A stretch of 64,000 bases of DNA from Ignelater luminosus (taxonomy: Eukaryota > Arthropoda > Insecta > Coleoptera > Elateridae): positions 77,667 to 141,666 of the forward strand of contig VTPC01000398.1 of NCBI GenBank assembly GCA_011009095.1. Reading direction: 5' to 3'. The stretch's first letter is position 1; every line of letters starts with the position of its first letter. The notes below the pieces were generated by a model. The model did no database searches, was not told where the DNA came from, and worked only from the letters and a program-made list of their open reading frames with translations. Positions 49,736 to 62,584 of this stretch are shown one piece after another. Both the position numbers and the translations under genes were made by a program.

Positions 49736-51580
49736 CCACAACGCATTTCAACGACAATAAATTCACAGATGGAACCTACCTCTAGTTACTACGTACATTC
49801 TCTTATGCAAATTACAGACGTTATAGATAATAAATTCATATATCTACTTGTGAGCATTTCCATTACCCTCGTTAAATAAATTGCTTTTGTAATGCAGTGG
49901 CATTCTAGTTTAAATTAATTATGAGAAAATAATATCCGCATAAGAACTGGAATTACATTCCCCCAAAACCTATTAGGATACAAACCTACCATGAATTGTG
50001 AACGCTTAATAAATTTGTGAGAGAGGAAGGTTTGATTTTAATGATTATAATTTTATTAGTTACATCATACTGGGTGTTCTAATAATCTTGAACTACTTTT
50101 CTCAATTTTGAGTTGTAAATATAATAATATAAAATACAGCCTTTTCTGTATTTACTAATACATGCATTTCAAAAGTCTTTGGATTATTTCAAAAAAAACT
50201 AAATGAAACGCCAAAACAGCCATTACTTATAAGAATGATTTGATATAGATTTAGCGGATGGTATTCGTATGTCACCATAATATTAACTTCAAAGATATTG
50301 ACCAGTGGAAAGCAACATATTTCAACTTTCTATCGTTTATTATATTTATCGACAGTGCCATGGCTTTAGACAAAGTTAAAAGACAGAAACTGAAATATTC
50401 TGAGAATAAAAATCGTATCTGCAGTAGTTAATCCATTTGTTCCAATGGATTGACTTATACCTAATTGATAATAATAGCTTTTAAATGAGATGTCTATCTT
50501 AATGGTATTGATTAATTTAGTAGCTACTTTACTGTAAAAAGCTAAATAAAGCTGTTTCGCTGGACAAAAACACAAAAACAAAAACTTATATAATTGAATA
50601 GTTTTGACATAATCTTCCACACAGAAAAAAAAATCATTTAGGATGCAGTAGACAATTAAATATAAAACGATAAAATTAAAAGAAATATTTCCAGAATAAA
50701 AACTGAAACCACCTGTTGCAAGCACAACACGACTACGGGAGCATTAAATCCTTAGCAATCAAGGACCTTTTCAAACAAACAAAAACTGCTACGCAGTCTT
50801 CAAACAGCTTTTTCAAAGGATTATAAAAACCAATTAAAAATAAATAAAATTTGTAAAGGCGGTGATTTAAAATAAAAAAGTAGCAAGATGGCTGTTGAAC
50901 TTTTTATCTAATTGCTGAATTATTAGAGAAAAACAAAGTTCAATGTAATTAAAACAAGTTACAATTTCAATTCAAGTACGACTGTACAGTTGGAGATGAA
51001 TCAAAACCTTACAACGTCTAAACCATCACTCAATATATTGTTTGACCGATTCACAAGATACTAAATAAATTAGTTACTATATCAAGTTAGATTTTTACCA
51101 ATCATGAGCAATCTGCAGTATGTCTCAGATACTCAAGAATTCAGATACTTACCGACACGTAAAACATTCAGATTGGGTATCTCAAGACATACTGTGTTGA
51201 CAAAAAATTCGAATATCCCAATTTAGTGGGTTTCAATTTCAGTTTCATGGCGTGTTTTTATTAAATTCTTGAAAACTTTGACAAGATTCTTTTCTAACTA
51301 CTTAATTTTAATTTTTCTTTATTGTCCGTTCAAATATTCAAAAGCTGGTCTTGTTCGATTGCTAACAGTCACATATTTAGTAAAGGATTTTGATAATTCT
51401 ATTTTTATACCTCAAAATAAACAAATGAGTAACAGTAAATAGTACTATACTCGTCAGCCACGTTGACATTCCTCAGATGGAGTATTTAGTATAAACTTCC
51501 TTTTTCTAAAGGTATGCGTTATAATGTTGGTTTAACCGTAAATGACGATAATTTAGTTTGCCAAATTGTCAAATTGACCA
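49736..51580. other. AT-rich spacer
   Basis: The 119-codon minus frame at 50366-50725 is Phe/Ile/Leu/Tyr-rich without motif or splice context and is treated as noise. No repeat was recognised. Confidence 0.45.
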
Positions 51581-52900
51581 ATGAGCATGGTACCTATACC
51601 TTCTCATGGTGATGATATTGTTGCAAATATAAAGGTCAGTCATTTCACAGTGAAAGGTCAGACTAGTAATATGTCAGCTTCCGTAATGAATTTGCCCACT
51701 TTAAAAATCATGTACAAACCGTGTCCTATTTATCCAGTCCTCTGTGCTTTGATTACAGCCACCACGCTCAGTTTTTCTGACAGGTTCTTTAATTCCTATT
51801 TGGGTCTTGTACCCAATCTTCTACCCCCAAAGACCTTCTTTGATACTTTTTTTCCAACATTACCAACGATACTTTCTCTGCATTCCCTACAATCTATGCT
51901 TTACTTGCATTAGTCACTATCGTCCTTAAAACTGTCTTGCAGGCATATGTGCATTCTGAACATCTGCAAAATGGTTTTACTCTGTAACGCTTCACCAAGC
52001 CAATAATTTTGTTTGGATTTTAAATATTTAAATATTAAACATTATCACATCAGATACATTGGCCGTTTTGCTTTTTTAATTATGTTTTTACACACAATCG
52101 GTTGTTTTATTTACGTACCTGTCCATATGATACAGTCAGTTGTTTCCAGTTTTTGTTACAATTGTAACGTTATCTGATTTTTATTATTGGACTTGCTCTA
52201 TTTGTACCGCATCTTTAACTATCTTCTCTAACACTACATTAAATAAAACAGACGAAACTGGATGCCTCTTTTATTCTTTTAACTTTAAAACTCCTTATTT
52301 TGTTTTTGTTAAAGTCATCTGTATTAATCTATGCTCTCTTAATACCATCATAATTACCGTGCTGTATACATATTTCTAAAATAGATTATTGCGCGTGACC
52401 TTTTTTTGGAGTTTTTTCTTTTGTTCATACTTTCTTCACAAATAGATACATATTTACTCTTCTGCATAAATTCCCACCCTCATAACTAAGCATCTCTGCT
52501 GCTATTTTGTATTTGCCAGAACCTTTCGTGTTTTATCTTTATCCCACATTCTACAAATTTCGCTTTTATTTATTTTTGTAGTTTTCGTAGAACTTTGTCT
52601 TTAATTGTCTTTTCTTTTCATTCCAGGTCTCTAATTTTCTAGTTTGTGTAACTTTCTTGTAATTTGCACATTCTATTCCTTTTTTTCAACAACATCTTGC
52701 ATCCTCTTTTCTAGACACTATAGCTATTCGCTATTTCCTTTGATTTCATTCACTTTTCTAACTGCTCCTCACATTTTGAATCAAACCATTCCTATTTCTA
52801 TATTTTGTTTTGTTTCCAGTATCAGTTTCATCTGGTCTCATCCTTTATTCCTTTCTAGAAGCTTTCAATGTTTTCATTTTTATTTATATTAAATAAATTC
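51581..52900 (-). pseudogene. Non-LTR (RTE-like) retrotransposon ORF relic
   Basis: Three landmarks are collinear on the minus strand. WFDSKCEEQLEK (about 52780) matches the segment after the endonuclease in RTE-type elements. AAEMLSYEGGNL (about 52520) matches the PAEMLKYGG motif early in the reverse transcriptase. HPVSSVLFNVVLEKIVKDA (about 52245) matches the (G-x-R-Q-G-C)xLSPxLFNxxLExIxR box. Spacings of about 87 and 95 codons are near those of intact elements. Stops and frame changes are frequent, and the catalytic x-D-D box was not identified downstream. The pyrimidine-rich plus strand here explains several spurious plus-strand frames (51581-51913, 52140-52379, 52644-52892). The RTE placement is inference. 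Confidence 0.6.
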
Positions 52901-55900
52901 TCATGCAATTTCTCCATATACAATGTATCCCATTTTCGATATAATCACACCCTCGGTTATTATTACAAGAGGTTTGGGGTTTAGTTTGTACCGGCCAAAT
53001 TCTTCAAGACAGATTCATGGGTAAGACCGGAATTTGCTGATCTGTTTTTCTTTTATAAGCAAAAATCTAAAATATCCCACCTTTTTTAAAGATTTGCCAT
53101 TATTTTGCTGTTGAAATAATGAAACCGGTTACCATGAGTTTCTGAAAAGTCATTACCGAATAATGCAACAACAGAATTTCTTCACGTCGCATACGATTTA
53201 ATTACTAAGAGTGAGAATTTAATTTTCTTTTGATAGTTAGGTTAGTAATCTCCAGAAAAAGAATTTAAAGAGCTTTTCATTACTATTATATAATCTGACA
53301 TATCTGTTTTTAAAAACGTCCGGAATATTCGCAAGAATATGCTTAAGGAGATATACACAGTACTTAACTGAAACATCCTAGATCGAGTAAACAAGAATGC
53401 GATGATGTCGAGTTTTTTTTTTTTTTGTTAAACCAACACTAAATCGATACTAAACATATGTTTGGTATCATAATTCTTTCTTCGCACTTCGGCTTTATTT
53501 TTGTCGTTCAGTCTTTTATAAATATTTACTCAAACTGTCTCCTTCTTAAAAATAACGTAGCATCTTTAAACGATATTTCTGATCACAATCCGTAACTTTA
53601 GCAAATACCTAATGCATAGAGATAACACGTATATTTGGTAAAATTCACTAAAGGTCTTGAAACTAAATTTTTATTACATCACTACAAATCTCCTATTTAT
53701 CATTTTTATTAGTAATACCGTCTTAGTTTTCTTAATCCACGTACGATTAAACAGTAAGATTCCGAAATACAAACGTAATAGTGACCCTTTGCCCTTTTGT
53801 CTGTACATAGTGTCTGAAAGATTAAGAAAATAATATTGAGAAGCGCACGCCTAAATAACACACATATGTTTTCTATGTAAGTTTAACAAGAACATCTCAT
53901 CCAACGTAATAAATAATTTATCACTGACATTCGTTTAAGTTTCCTGTCAAATAAAAAGAATATCTCGTGCCACAGGTGCTTTAGTACGTCACTACGCGAG
54001 AAAATGAATGAAAGGGTATGATAAGAAGTTCACACCTCTAGAGTATAGAGAAAAGAAACTTTTAAACTTTAGAATCTACACTTTGAAGGAAATAAGATCT
54101 CTACCATCATATTTCGTACTAAAAATGAAGAATAAATTAACAAGTGATTAACTCTAGTTACAAAGTAGATGAGGATATCAAGTTGAATTTAATCTGCATA
54201 AAACATCAATAGATTTAAATCAGCATCTCCTTCATTAAGACCTTTTAAAAGAAACCCTAAGATATTTTAAAGAAATTTGCTTTCGACGAATATCGTTTCA
54301 TTTCTTTGTTCGTAGAAAAAGAGAAAAGGACTTTCGGTTGATTGGGGTTGTTGATGAGAGAACATTAAAAGTTCCGTGGTTTAATTTTTGTTTTCTAATT
54401 CCTTTGTTAATCCGTAATCTATTTGGAAATTGTGATCTAAAGTATGTTGCAATTTAAAAGACAAAGAAATTAAAAGAGAAACGAGATGCTTTCTTAATGT
54501 TTGAATGCTTGTGTTGTACAGGCTGCTAATTTGAACAAAGTAATTCACAAGTTTAAAATAAAGAATTTTGGAAAGAACCAGAAATTATTGTATTTTCGTA
54601 TAGAGTTAATAGTTACATTATTTTCATTGTAATTAATTAATAGATGTTCAATTGCAACATTTATGTGAAGAAGTCAATGTAAACAATAATTGTCGACTAT
54701 CACGCTGTGATAAATGGGTCTATGTAGTATATGTCATACTAATAACATCAACAACCAGTACATTCCTTTAGATTAAAAGATTAAACTGTCTTTAGATTAA
54801 AGCGTCTGCGTCTGTCAGAACCGGGATTAATACAATTTCAATTTACCTGGATTTGACTAAGAAAACTGATGTTACGTAGGCAAGATAATGTGTTTTATAA
54901 TTGTAACTGAAGAATGTAAATTATGTGGATAATGAAAACTTGAAATGAATATAACATGAGATACAAATATTTTTATTGCGATAAAAAATAATATCTCTCT
55001 TTATTATTTATTAAGCACTTTATCACAACTAACAGATTTTATTATTTTTACTTTTCTTTTGATTTAAAATAAAGTCGGAAACCGATTATCTTTATGTCAT
55101 AGGACGTCAATCCATTTCGTCAGATACAATTTCATCTAATAATTAAAAAATCATTTGGCTTAAACTTGCATTTATATCAGTTATTAGGGGAAAAATGTTG
55201 CATTTTCAATATGCTTCCGGAAGCTTTTAAAGAAAAAAGTACTTTCCTCATGGGGTCACACAGTAATTAACCGTAAAAGCATATTGGCTCCATTAAACCG
55301 TATGACATTTTAAACAAACAAAAAAATTAAAAATTTGTTGTGTTTAAATAACACAACATTATATAAGTAATTGTTAAAATATTCTGAAGAAAGAATATGT
55401 CTTTAACTGCGTTTGTTTTTTTTTCTCGCATAGAGAGTTTTTGCGCAACGCGTTTTAGAAGACAGTCTTTTCTTATTTATTGGTTTTATCTATTTTTATT
55501 GACAAAGATTTCCTAATCGGTAGTTTACTCAAATTTGCATCAATCAACATTGCATGTAAATAACGGGGTTCCCAAACAGAAAATATTAAAAGTTGTTGGG
55601 AAAAGTTTTACAGGAAGATTACTTTTTCTGAGAATATCAGCGATTGTGCAAGGTGTTCCATAAAAGAGCAACACATGTAGCCTAACTGTCTTTTAATGCA
55701 ACGCCCTGTATGTTTTATTTTCTTGTAGGATCTAAACCTAACAGCTTTGGTGTTTTCAATTTTTTGTTGTTAAATTCCTTTAAACTCTTATAGAACGTAA
55801 TAGAGAAACACAAAAGGTCTTAAAGTATAAAAACCCTAGTCCACTTATAACTTCAGATCTATTCGTTTGACGTCTTTTGCTACTACAGTGTAATTTTCAA

Positions 55901-57859
55901 AGGTATATATAAACATTTAATAAATATTTATGTCTTTGAAAATAATATTGTAATATCGAAAAGTAACAGTAAAAAAATAAATAACAAAATGTCTTTTTTG
56001 TTTATTGAGCAAACAATGTTCTCGATACCAGTCACAAGAAAAGCGTAATCTGCAAAGGAACAAATTTCAGCAGTGCGGTGAGAAAAATGTTTTATAGTAA
56101 CTCTTATAAGAATTCTCATAAACGTTATACAATTTTTTCATACCTGTGGTAACAGTCAAATATTTTATAACTGTTATAATACAAGTTTTTCTGGCATAAA
56201 CACGTAGTAGCTATTAATCTAAAGTACCTGGAGTGGTCGAAGAACACGACAGTAGTCATATAATATGTCAATAGTATTTAAAGCATCCATTTATTACCAT
56301 TAATACTGAGCTTGAGTTTTTGCTACGGTATATAATTTGTAACACCATGTGAACTGTTTATTAGTGATAACAGATCAGTATTATAATCGTAACAGTTTAC
56401 ATTTAATAATAATAAATCCAGACTTATCTTTAAACAATTTAGCTTCTATGCAATCTTAAAGCTTCGATAAATTAAAATAAAGTAGTTTTCTTGCAAACAT
56501 TTTGATAATAAAGCAAACTTGCTAACTGCAAAGAAAGACTCTTTGCTTTGCTTTGAAGGAAGTGATATCAATTTCGTATTCTGTAACAACTCGATAGGTA
56601 CTCCATACCAACCAGTGTTTTTACAGTTACTAAATGGGTTTAAGTAAATCAGTTTTTTAGATTAGATTACACATCTTAAACGCTATAGACAGACAGTATC
56701 ACACTGATGTTAAATATACCGTTATATAAAACCATTTTTCTCAGTGTACGATTAACAGCAAGAAACCATATAGGAAAAAGGTAATGCCGTTAATATTAAT
56801 AATCATTTTTAAGGACTAAGGATTAATGCTTACCACTATAAGTTTTTAAGAACGCGATGTTTATTAATTATACCATAGCGACACCATAAATTGGATAATT
56901 GAATAACAGCACTAATAGCATTAGCTATAGTCAGAAATATCTGAGGAAGATGAAAATACTAAGATATACAGTATGCTCCATTTAAAGTAATTACGGTAAT
57001 TATGGCGCTCATTAATGGAACACTCTGTATAGTCAAGAATAGTTTCAAGAAGCGCAGTACAACATTTTATAGGAACATATTTTAATATTTCTATAAATAA
57101 CGACACCACCCTCCGATTACACTTTTGGAAAGGTATATCCAAAACAAATATAAACTTACAATGAAAATTACAAATAGGAAAATATAATACGTTTTTTGTC
57201 TTGGATGTGCAGATAGATACCGTTGAAGATATTGCGCAAAATTATTACATTATCTAATGTCTAGAAAATATATATTATTGCAAAATATTGTTGAAGAACT
57301 TTGTTTCTACTCGGTAAATTAAGTTCTTATCGATAAATTGTTTACATCGGTAGCTTTACATCATTAAAAACATATTTAAAAATTTTGCTCTTAAAGCGAT
57401 CTTCTTCAGATACACATCTTTTTGCAAAATTCTTTCCAAATTTGAAAACTGATGATAGTTGCTTGAAATCAGATTTGGGTTGTACTGAAGTGATCTAATT
57501 TCTGAATGTCCGCTATGTACAGTCATGGTTTGCCACGCCTTGGGTTAATTTTGCTATACGTTGCATTCCTCTTTCAGAACTTATCTTTATGGCCACTGAT
57601 ATGTATCTGATTCATATTCTCAGGTATGAGCTCTGATTTTTTACATTTTTTTTTGTCACTGTGGTTTGAGGGTGTGTTCATTGTCTTCGATGGATTGTCG
57701 ACCTTGCTGCAAAAGGCACATCTCAACGTTTAACCGATGCAGAAAAAGTCAAGTTTTAAAACTGTCTCGGAATAGCTTATATTTTTTTCTTATATTTATT
57801 TAGTTATGACTTGTTAATTAACTGAACAAATTTTATGTATGGTACAGACAAAACACGAA
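52901..57859. other. AT-rich non-coding stretch
   Basis: Apart from a 14-T run (53413-53426) nothing is recognised. Short frames at 55928-56119 and 56921-57142 lack motifs. Confidence 0.5.
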
Positions 57860-57881
57860 GTATAAACAATTCGCAAATTGA

Positions 57882-57990
57882 CCAGACAATGTCTGAGATG
57901 TTTAGACAATATGGGAACTTCATTAATATTAATCTTATTTTGGGTTTTGTCTGGACTAAGCCCATTTTGTCTACAGTACATTAGACAAAA
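57882..57990. repeat. Left subterminal palindrome cluster of copy C
   Basis: It contains CAGACAATGTCTG (57883-57895), an isolated TTTAGACAA (57901-57909) and TTTTGTCTA (57965-57973) facing TAGACAAAA (57982-57990) across 8 bp. The last pair is a perfect 9-bp inverted repeat. Confidence 0.65.
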
Positions 57991-58029
57991 GACATTTTTA
58001 ACTCACAGAAACGTTTAGTATTTTATTAA

Positions 58030-59527
58030 TTTACTATTAAAATACACGTTTAACTTTATAGTATCCATCATCGGTAACATCCATGATAATTCTTATTTGG
58101 CGTCATTCTTACCTCTGTCAACTTCAGGCGTCGGAATAACTACAGATGAGCCAATTGGTATAGGTAGAAAAGATTTCTCGCTTGGCGTTTTCATTCTCTT
58201 CGCCTGGTTTTCTAGTCATGAACGGGCCTTTTTCCCGATTCTTGTTTATTGACTGTTTATTACTACAGATTTTGCATACAACGTTCACGCTATTGTCACA
58301 TTTGTTACTGGTCTCTAAGCACTTGTTGTGGATGAACGAAAAACACACATCACACATTAAGTCACCCCCAACATCTTCACAAACGGAACAAACACTAACA
58401 GGCAAGAAACTTTCTTGTGTAATTTGTAATTGTAATCATGTTCAGGATTATTTACTAAATGATTAGGTGAGTCGTGAACATTTTTAAGACTCTCAATAAT
58501 TTCATTTTGATTTATTAACAGTTCCTCTAAATCTTCTTCTGATGATAATCTATTTAAAAAAGATGAAGGAAGTTTACTTGATTGTAACACAATAAGTCCT
58601 TTTCGCCCGAAAAGTGCTTCATACGGAGTTTGGCCAATTTCGCTATGATATGCATTATTTTTACATAATTGACAGAAGCGTAATCCTTCACTTCAATGAT
58701 TATTCTGGGCTCCCTCCATTCAAGTTCTCAAAATGTTTTCAACATTTGATTCGTACGTTCCACTGATCCTTGGGATTGAGAATATGGGGTTTTTCATGTA
58801 CCATCTTTAGACCAGGCCACATTTCGAAAAGTTTTTTAATTATTTGACTAGAAAACTTCCGGCCATTATCAGATTACAGAAAGAAAATATATCGTATAAG
58901 GTATAAACCACTTCCACAGCGCTGTTAGACTTCAATATACATAAAATAACATATTTTGTAAGATGATTTTGGTAGACTAATATAAATTTGTAGTCACCGT
59001 CTTTAGAAATTTGAAGATCAATAAGATCTACTTGAGCATGCAAGTTTAAATCGTTAAACGCCATTGACTTTACTACTACACCTTTTTTGGGTATATTTTT
59101 CTTTTTCCAGCACAGATCACAAAAACTTAGGTACATCAATATAACAGCTCGGGGAATACTATAATATTTTCGTTTGAGCATTTCCTCTATTCTAATGCGT
59201 CCGCCATAACCACATTGTAAATGTGTTTCATGAAAAACATCAAATAATTCTTCTACTTTTAAAAAATATTTTGTCACCTCCTGTTTTACTTGTAGGTACA
59301 ATAAGTTTCTTCATTACTCCAATATACAGAATATCATACCTACTTAAACGTCTGTAATCTTTAGCAAGAAGTTTTCCTTTGCTCTTTTTTTTCCTTCGCA
59401 CTTTCAACTTTACTCAAAATTTCATTGTATTTTTCGTTTGAAAAAACCACTATTCTTACTTTTTTTTTACTTGAGATAGTTTTAATATAAACCTATCTTT
59501 AAAATGATTAGCACTATTATCATTCAT
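58030..59527 (-). pseudogene. KRBA2/Ginger-like integrase-transposase, copy C, with HHCC finger, integrase core and PHD-type finger
   Basis: The ATG at 59527 starts MNDNSANHFKDRF; the N-terminal region then shifts frame. In 59301-58840 an HHCC zinc site is intact (His24, His27, Cys61, Cys64 of that frame), followed by IPKKGVVVK and QVDLIDL (first catalytic Asp, residue 92). The second motif S-D-N-G follows after a frame change near 58870. The catalytic Glu of the third motif survives (GAA at 58758-58760), but in another frame. A linker with SSEEDLEELL (58590-58440) leads to a C4HC3 PHD-type finger (58390-58265: Cys6, 9, 18, 21, His26, Cys29, 44, 47 of that segment). A C-terminal VVIPTPEVDRG block and IIMDVTDDGYYKV end near 58035. 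At least four frameshifts make it non-functional. Finger plus integrase order fits Ginger-type transposases. Confidence 0.8.
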
Positions 59528-59660
59528 TATTTAAATTACTTATTACTAGGTATATAAAAAATTAAAAATTCTAATAATGAAACAATCACTCAAACTGCTT
59601 ATTTACGAACAGCTGTAAAAGCTTGGTTAGGGTTCAATTTTCATTGAATGGTTCAAATGG

Positions 59661-59790
59661 ACAAGTTCTGTCCAACTAAACATTGACATAACGTGTTTTG
59701 TCTAGACAAAGGGCGAAGTGATATAGTATTTCGGGCTTTGTTCGGTATCATTAGACATTTCTGGTTCTGTCTAGACAAAACGCGATTTGT
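59661..59790. repeat. Right subterminal palindrome cluster of copy C
   Basis: It contains TTTTGTCTAGACAAA (59696-59710), TCTGTCTAGACAAAA (59766-59780), a nearby CGATTTGTCTTAC, and weaker ACAAGTTCTGTCC and TTAGACATTT words. It mirrors the cluster at 57882-57990. Confidence 0.65.
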
Positions 59791-59795
59791 CTTAC

Positions 59796-60643
59796 TTCGT
59801 ATATTGAATTTAACATAAATATACAATTGTGCTACAGTGAAATAGGTTTTGTAGAACTCCTCTTTCTATGAGGGACTTTTTTACTATCAAGCAACCTGTA
59901 CATACATAAACACATCATCCGGATTATCGATTGTGTGGAATATATCAGGGCATGTAATTAATATTGATATTATCTTTATTTTTGTTTATTATCATAAGTG
60001 CGTGATTTTTGACATAATGTTTCTGATTAAGTCTTTTTCTTGTTCATTGTGTTTTTAAACACTAATCAATTGTTTTTGTGTTTTTTATTTTTGTGTCGAT
60101 TTTCTGTAATTTATCGGTAGATATTTTACTAACACAGTATTCACCATAGTAGTATAATACATTCTTTTTGCAAAGAGTTTTCCTTAACTAACAATAACAC
60201 TCTATTGTTTATATCGTTTACCCACACTGGGAAATAACAAACTTAGTTGTTGACTAGATCTTGTTACCACTACAAAAACCCACATTAAACCCTAAATTTA
60301 CTGTATATATATTATGTAAATGTAAGCAGAATAAATAATCTCTTGTAATACCTTTACGTTTTACTCCAAGCACAAGTGATTTCTATTAATCCCATGCGAC
60401 GCTATAGAAGTACATACGTATAAACTAAATTTTCTATGAACTTAAAAGTTTAGATTACACCATATTTGGTCATATTTTAGTATAATAGAACAAACAGTTT
60501 GGCATCATGACATAGTTTATAGAAAGACTCTTTCCGACTATTAGAATTTAAAAGTTGAAGCTTTCAGGAAATGTGTATTGTATTGTAGACATCTATTCAT
60601 ATAGACATAGTTATGTAATAACTAATAAAAGTATTTATTTCAG
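59796..60643. other. AT-rich spacer, upstream region or 5' intron of the signal-peptide gene
   Basis: No exon was recognised. It ends in a good acceptor (TATTTATTTCAG, 60632-60643), implying that a 5' untranslated exon lies somewhere upstream. Confidence 0.4.
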
Positions 60644-60758
60644 TTGAAATGAAACTTCCAACGATTGGCAGCAACGGAATTATGTGGTTGGTGATCCTCG
60701 TAGCTGGAACACTTTTACTTATATCATCCTCTTCGGAAGCTGCTCCACCCCTACCAAG
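60644..60758 (+). CDS. Signal-peptide exon of a secreted protein, possibly a neuropeptide precursor (partial gene)
   Basis: The exon is bounded by the acceptor TATTTATTTCAG (ending 60643) and a donor AAG|GTAGTT (GT at 60759-60760). The ATG at 60649 is five bases inside the exon and reads 36 codons plus two bases (phase 2 exit). The peptide has a short polar n-region (MKLPTIGSNG), a hydrophobic core (IMWLVILVAGTLLLI) and SSSSEA with a likely cleavage after Ala, then APPLPR. This is a textbook eukaryotic secretory signal peptide, and the exon layout (leader exon after a 5' UTR intron) is common for insect neuropeptide and peptide-hormone genes. The mature part must lie in later exons, in the 400-N gap or beyond the window, so the hormone cannot be named. 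Codon composition is clearly less AT-biased than the flanks. Confidence 0.6.
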
Positions 60759-62184
60759 GTAGTTGTAGCTTTTATTTCTTCATTTTTTGTGTATGTATTT
60801 TTTAAAGGAGAATAAAATACAAAAAGCCGTACTAAAATGTTCTAAAAAAATATGTCGTGAAAGATAAATATGTATAACGTTTTACGGCTGTCTCTACTTA
60901 TTATAGTGTATGTATACTTACATCTACTCGATATATCATTTCGTATAGGATGTAGGAAGTATGAAACGAATTTACTTAACATATTCTAAGATTTATGCTA
61001 ATGGTATTTTAAGTAGCATTAGATAGGTAAATGTATTGATTCCTAAAAGAGAATTTAATTACACTCGATATAAATTATTAAAAATTTTCCATGACGATTT
61101 ATATTCAAGAAAGTGTTTCCAACCTGAAGTCGAAAAAAAACAAAATACAATATTTTATTCAAACTAGTAACTTAAAATTGTTTTTGAGAATGTTTTTTGA
61201 TAACTTAATTTCTTTATTCAACTTTTCTTTTGAATTTCTCAAATTCTATTTTATAGAACTAAAACTTCTTCGGCTCCCTAGTTACTACTAACAAAATTTT
61301 TGTATTCAAATAAATTGTTAAAAAAAGTAAAGAAACCTATTTTCTTTTTGTTTTTTTTTTTCATTACGTAAGTGGTATTTCTACCTTATTATAAATTCCT
61401 TTAGTAACAAAGGTTTATTTGTTATATAAATGTTCGTATTGAACGGTTAAGTTCGCATCCGAATTTCCTCTCGATGCTAATGTTTTCACATCAAGCACAA
61501 CAATAACATCAATCTGATTAATAACTATTGACGCGTATTTACTGGAAGGATGTGATCCAACAATTAGTTTGATACAGTGATATCTTTGATAATACGGAAT
61601 AAACCAATGACAAACAACCATTTTGGATTTTGTATGTTGGTAAGAGTTATAATATTCATAATAATAATTAAATTAAAAATCAGAATGATTTCTGTTCTTC
61701 AACTATATTTCTCCCATTTAGTATTATTAAAAAAAAGAATAAAAGTTCAGTTGTGTAGTTATCGACAGAATAATGTGTGATATTTTGTGACATTAACAAA
61801 AAAAAGTTACTTTGAATTATAAAAATCTATAAATAAGAATTTCATCTGATATTGGGTGTTGTTTCCAATATTTTTTTCTAAACGTTAAGTTCAAAAGATT
61901 TTAAATATTCAATTTTACTCAAAAACGGTACTCCCAAGAAAAAACTCAAAAACAACATTTTTTACCCGATTGAGAACAAAGCTGATAGAGCATACGCTCG
62001 AGTAACCTTGGTTTGAGAATAGATTACAGGAATAACAAAATCACTAACCCTATGAAATAGTTTTGCTAAGTATGTCTTCTCTCTCTTATTGTACCTCCAT
62101 CATTGATATACTACGTAAGTGTACAGTATCAGCAATTTCAGAATAGTACAGGTCCTATAACAAAATCCATTTGGAAGGTTCTAT
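60759..62184 (+). other. Putative intron downstream of the signal-peptide exon
   Basis: AT-rich sequence with no recognised exon or repeat. Short frames at 61091-61291, 61415-61621 and 61577-61780 show no motif. Confidence 0.35.
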
Positions 62185-62584
62185 NNNNNNNNNNNNNNNN
62201 NNNNNNNNNNNNNNNNNNNNNNNNNNNNNNNNNNNNNNNNNNNNNNNNNNNNNNNNNNNNNNNNNNNNNNNNNNNNNNNNNNNNNNNNNNNNNNNNNNNN
62301 NNNNNNNNNNNNNNNNNNNNNNNNNNNNNNNNNNNNNNNNNNNNNNNNNNNNNNNNNNNNNNNNNNNNNNNNNNNNNNNNNNNNNNNNNNNNNNNNNNNN
62401 NNNNNNNNNNNNNNNNNNNNNNNNNNNNNNNNNNNNNNNNNNNNNNNNNNNNNNNNNNNNNNNNNNNNNNNNNNNNNNNNNNNNNNNNNNNNNNNNNNNN
62501 NNNNNNNNNNNNNNNNNNNNNNNNNNNNNNNNNNNNNNNNNNNNNNNNNNNNNNNNNNNNNNNNNNNNNNNNNNNNNNNNNNNN
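62185..62584. other. 400-N assembly gap
   Basis: A run of 400 N. Its flanks do not repeat each other, unlike the 49.6-kb gap. Frames that appear to cross it are artefacts. Confidence 0.98.

Larger units (their letters stand above)
57860..59795 (-). mobile_element. KRBA2/Ginger-like DNA transposon, copy C (about 1.9 kb, near-complete relic)
   Basis: A decayed integrase-transposase (58030-59527) is bracketed by clusters of TTTTGTCTA/TAGACAAAA words at 57882-57990 and 59661-59790. No such cluster was noticed elsewhere in the window. The symmetric placement implies subterminal transposase-binding repeats and lets approximate element limits be set. Exact terminal repeats and target duplication could not be fixed by eye. 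Confidence 0.6.

Noticed and set aside
50366-50725. 119-codon minus-strand frame
   Set aside because: Composition typical of translated AT-rich DNA and no recognisable feature.
51581-52892. Three plus-strand frames of 79-110 codons
   Set aside because: They are shadows on the pyrimidine-rich strand opposite the minus-strand LINE relic.
58182-58466. 94-codon plus-strand frame opposite the PHD-type finger
   Set aside because: It is the antisense shadow of integrase copy C.
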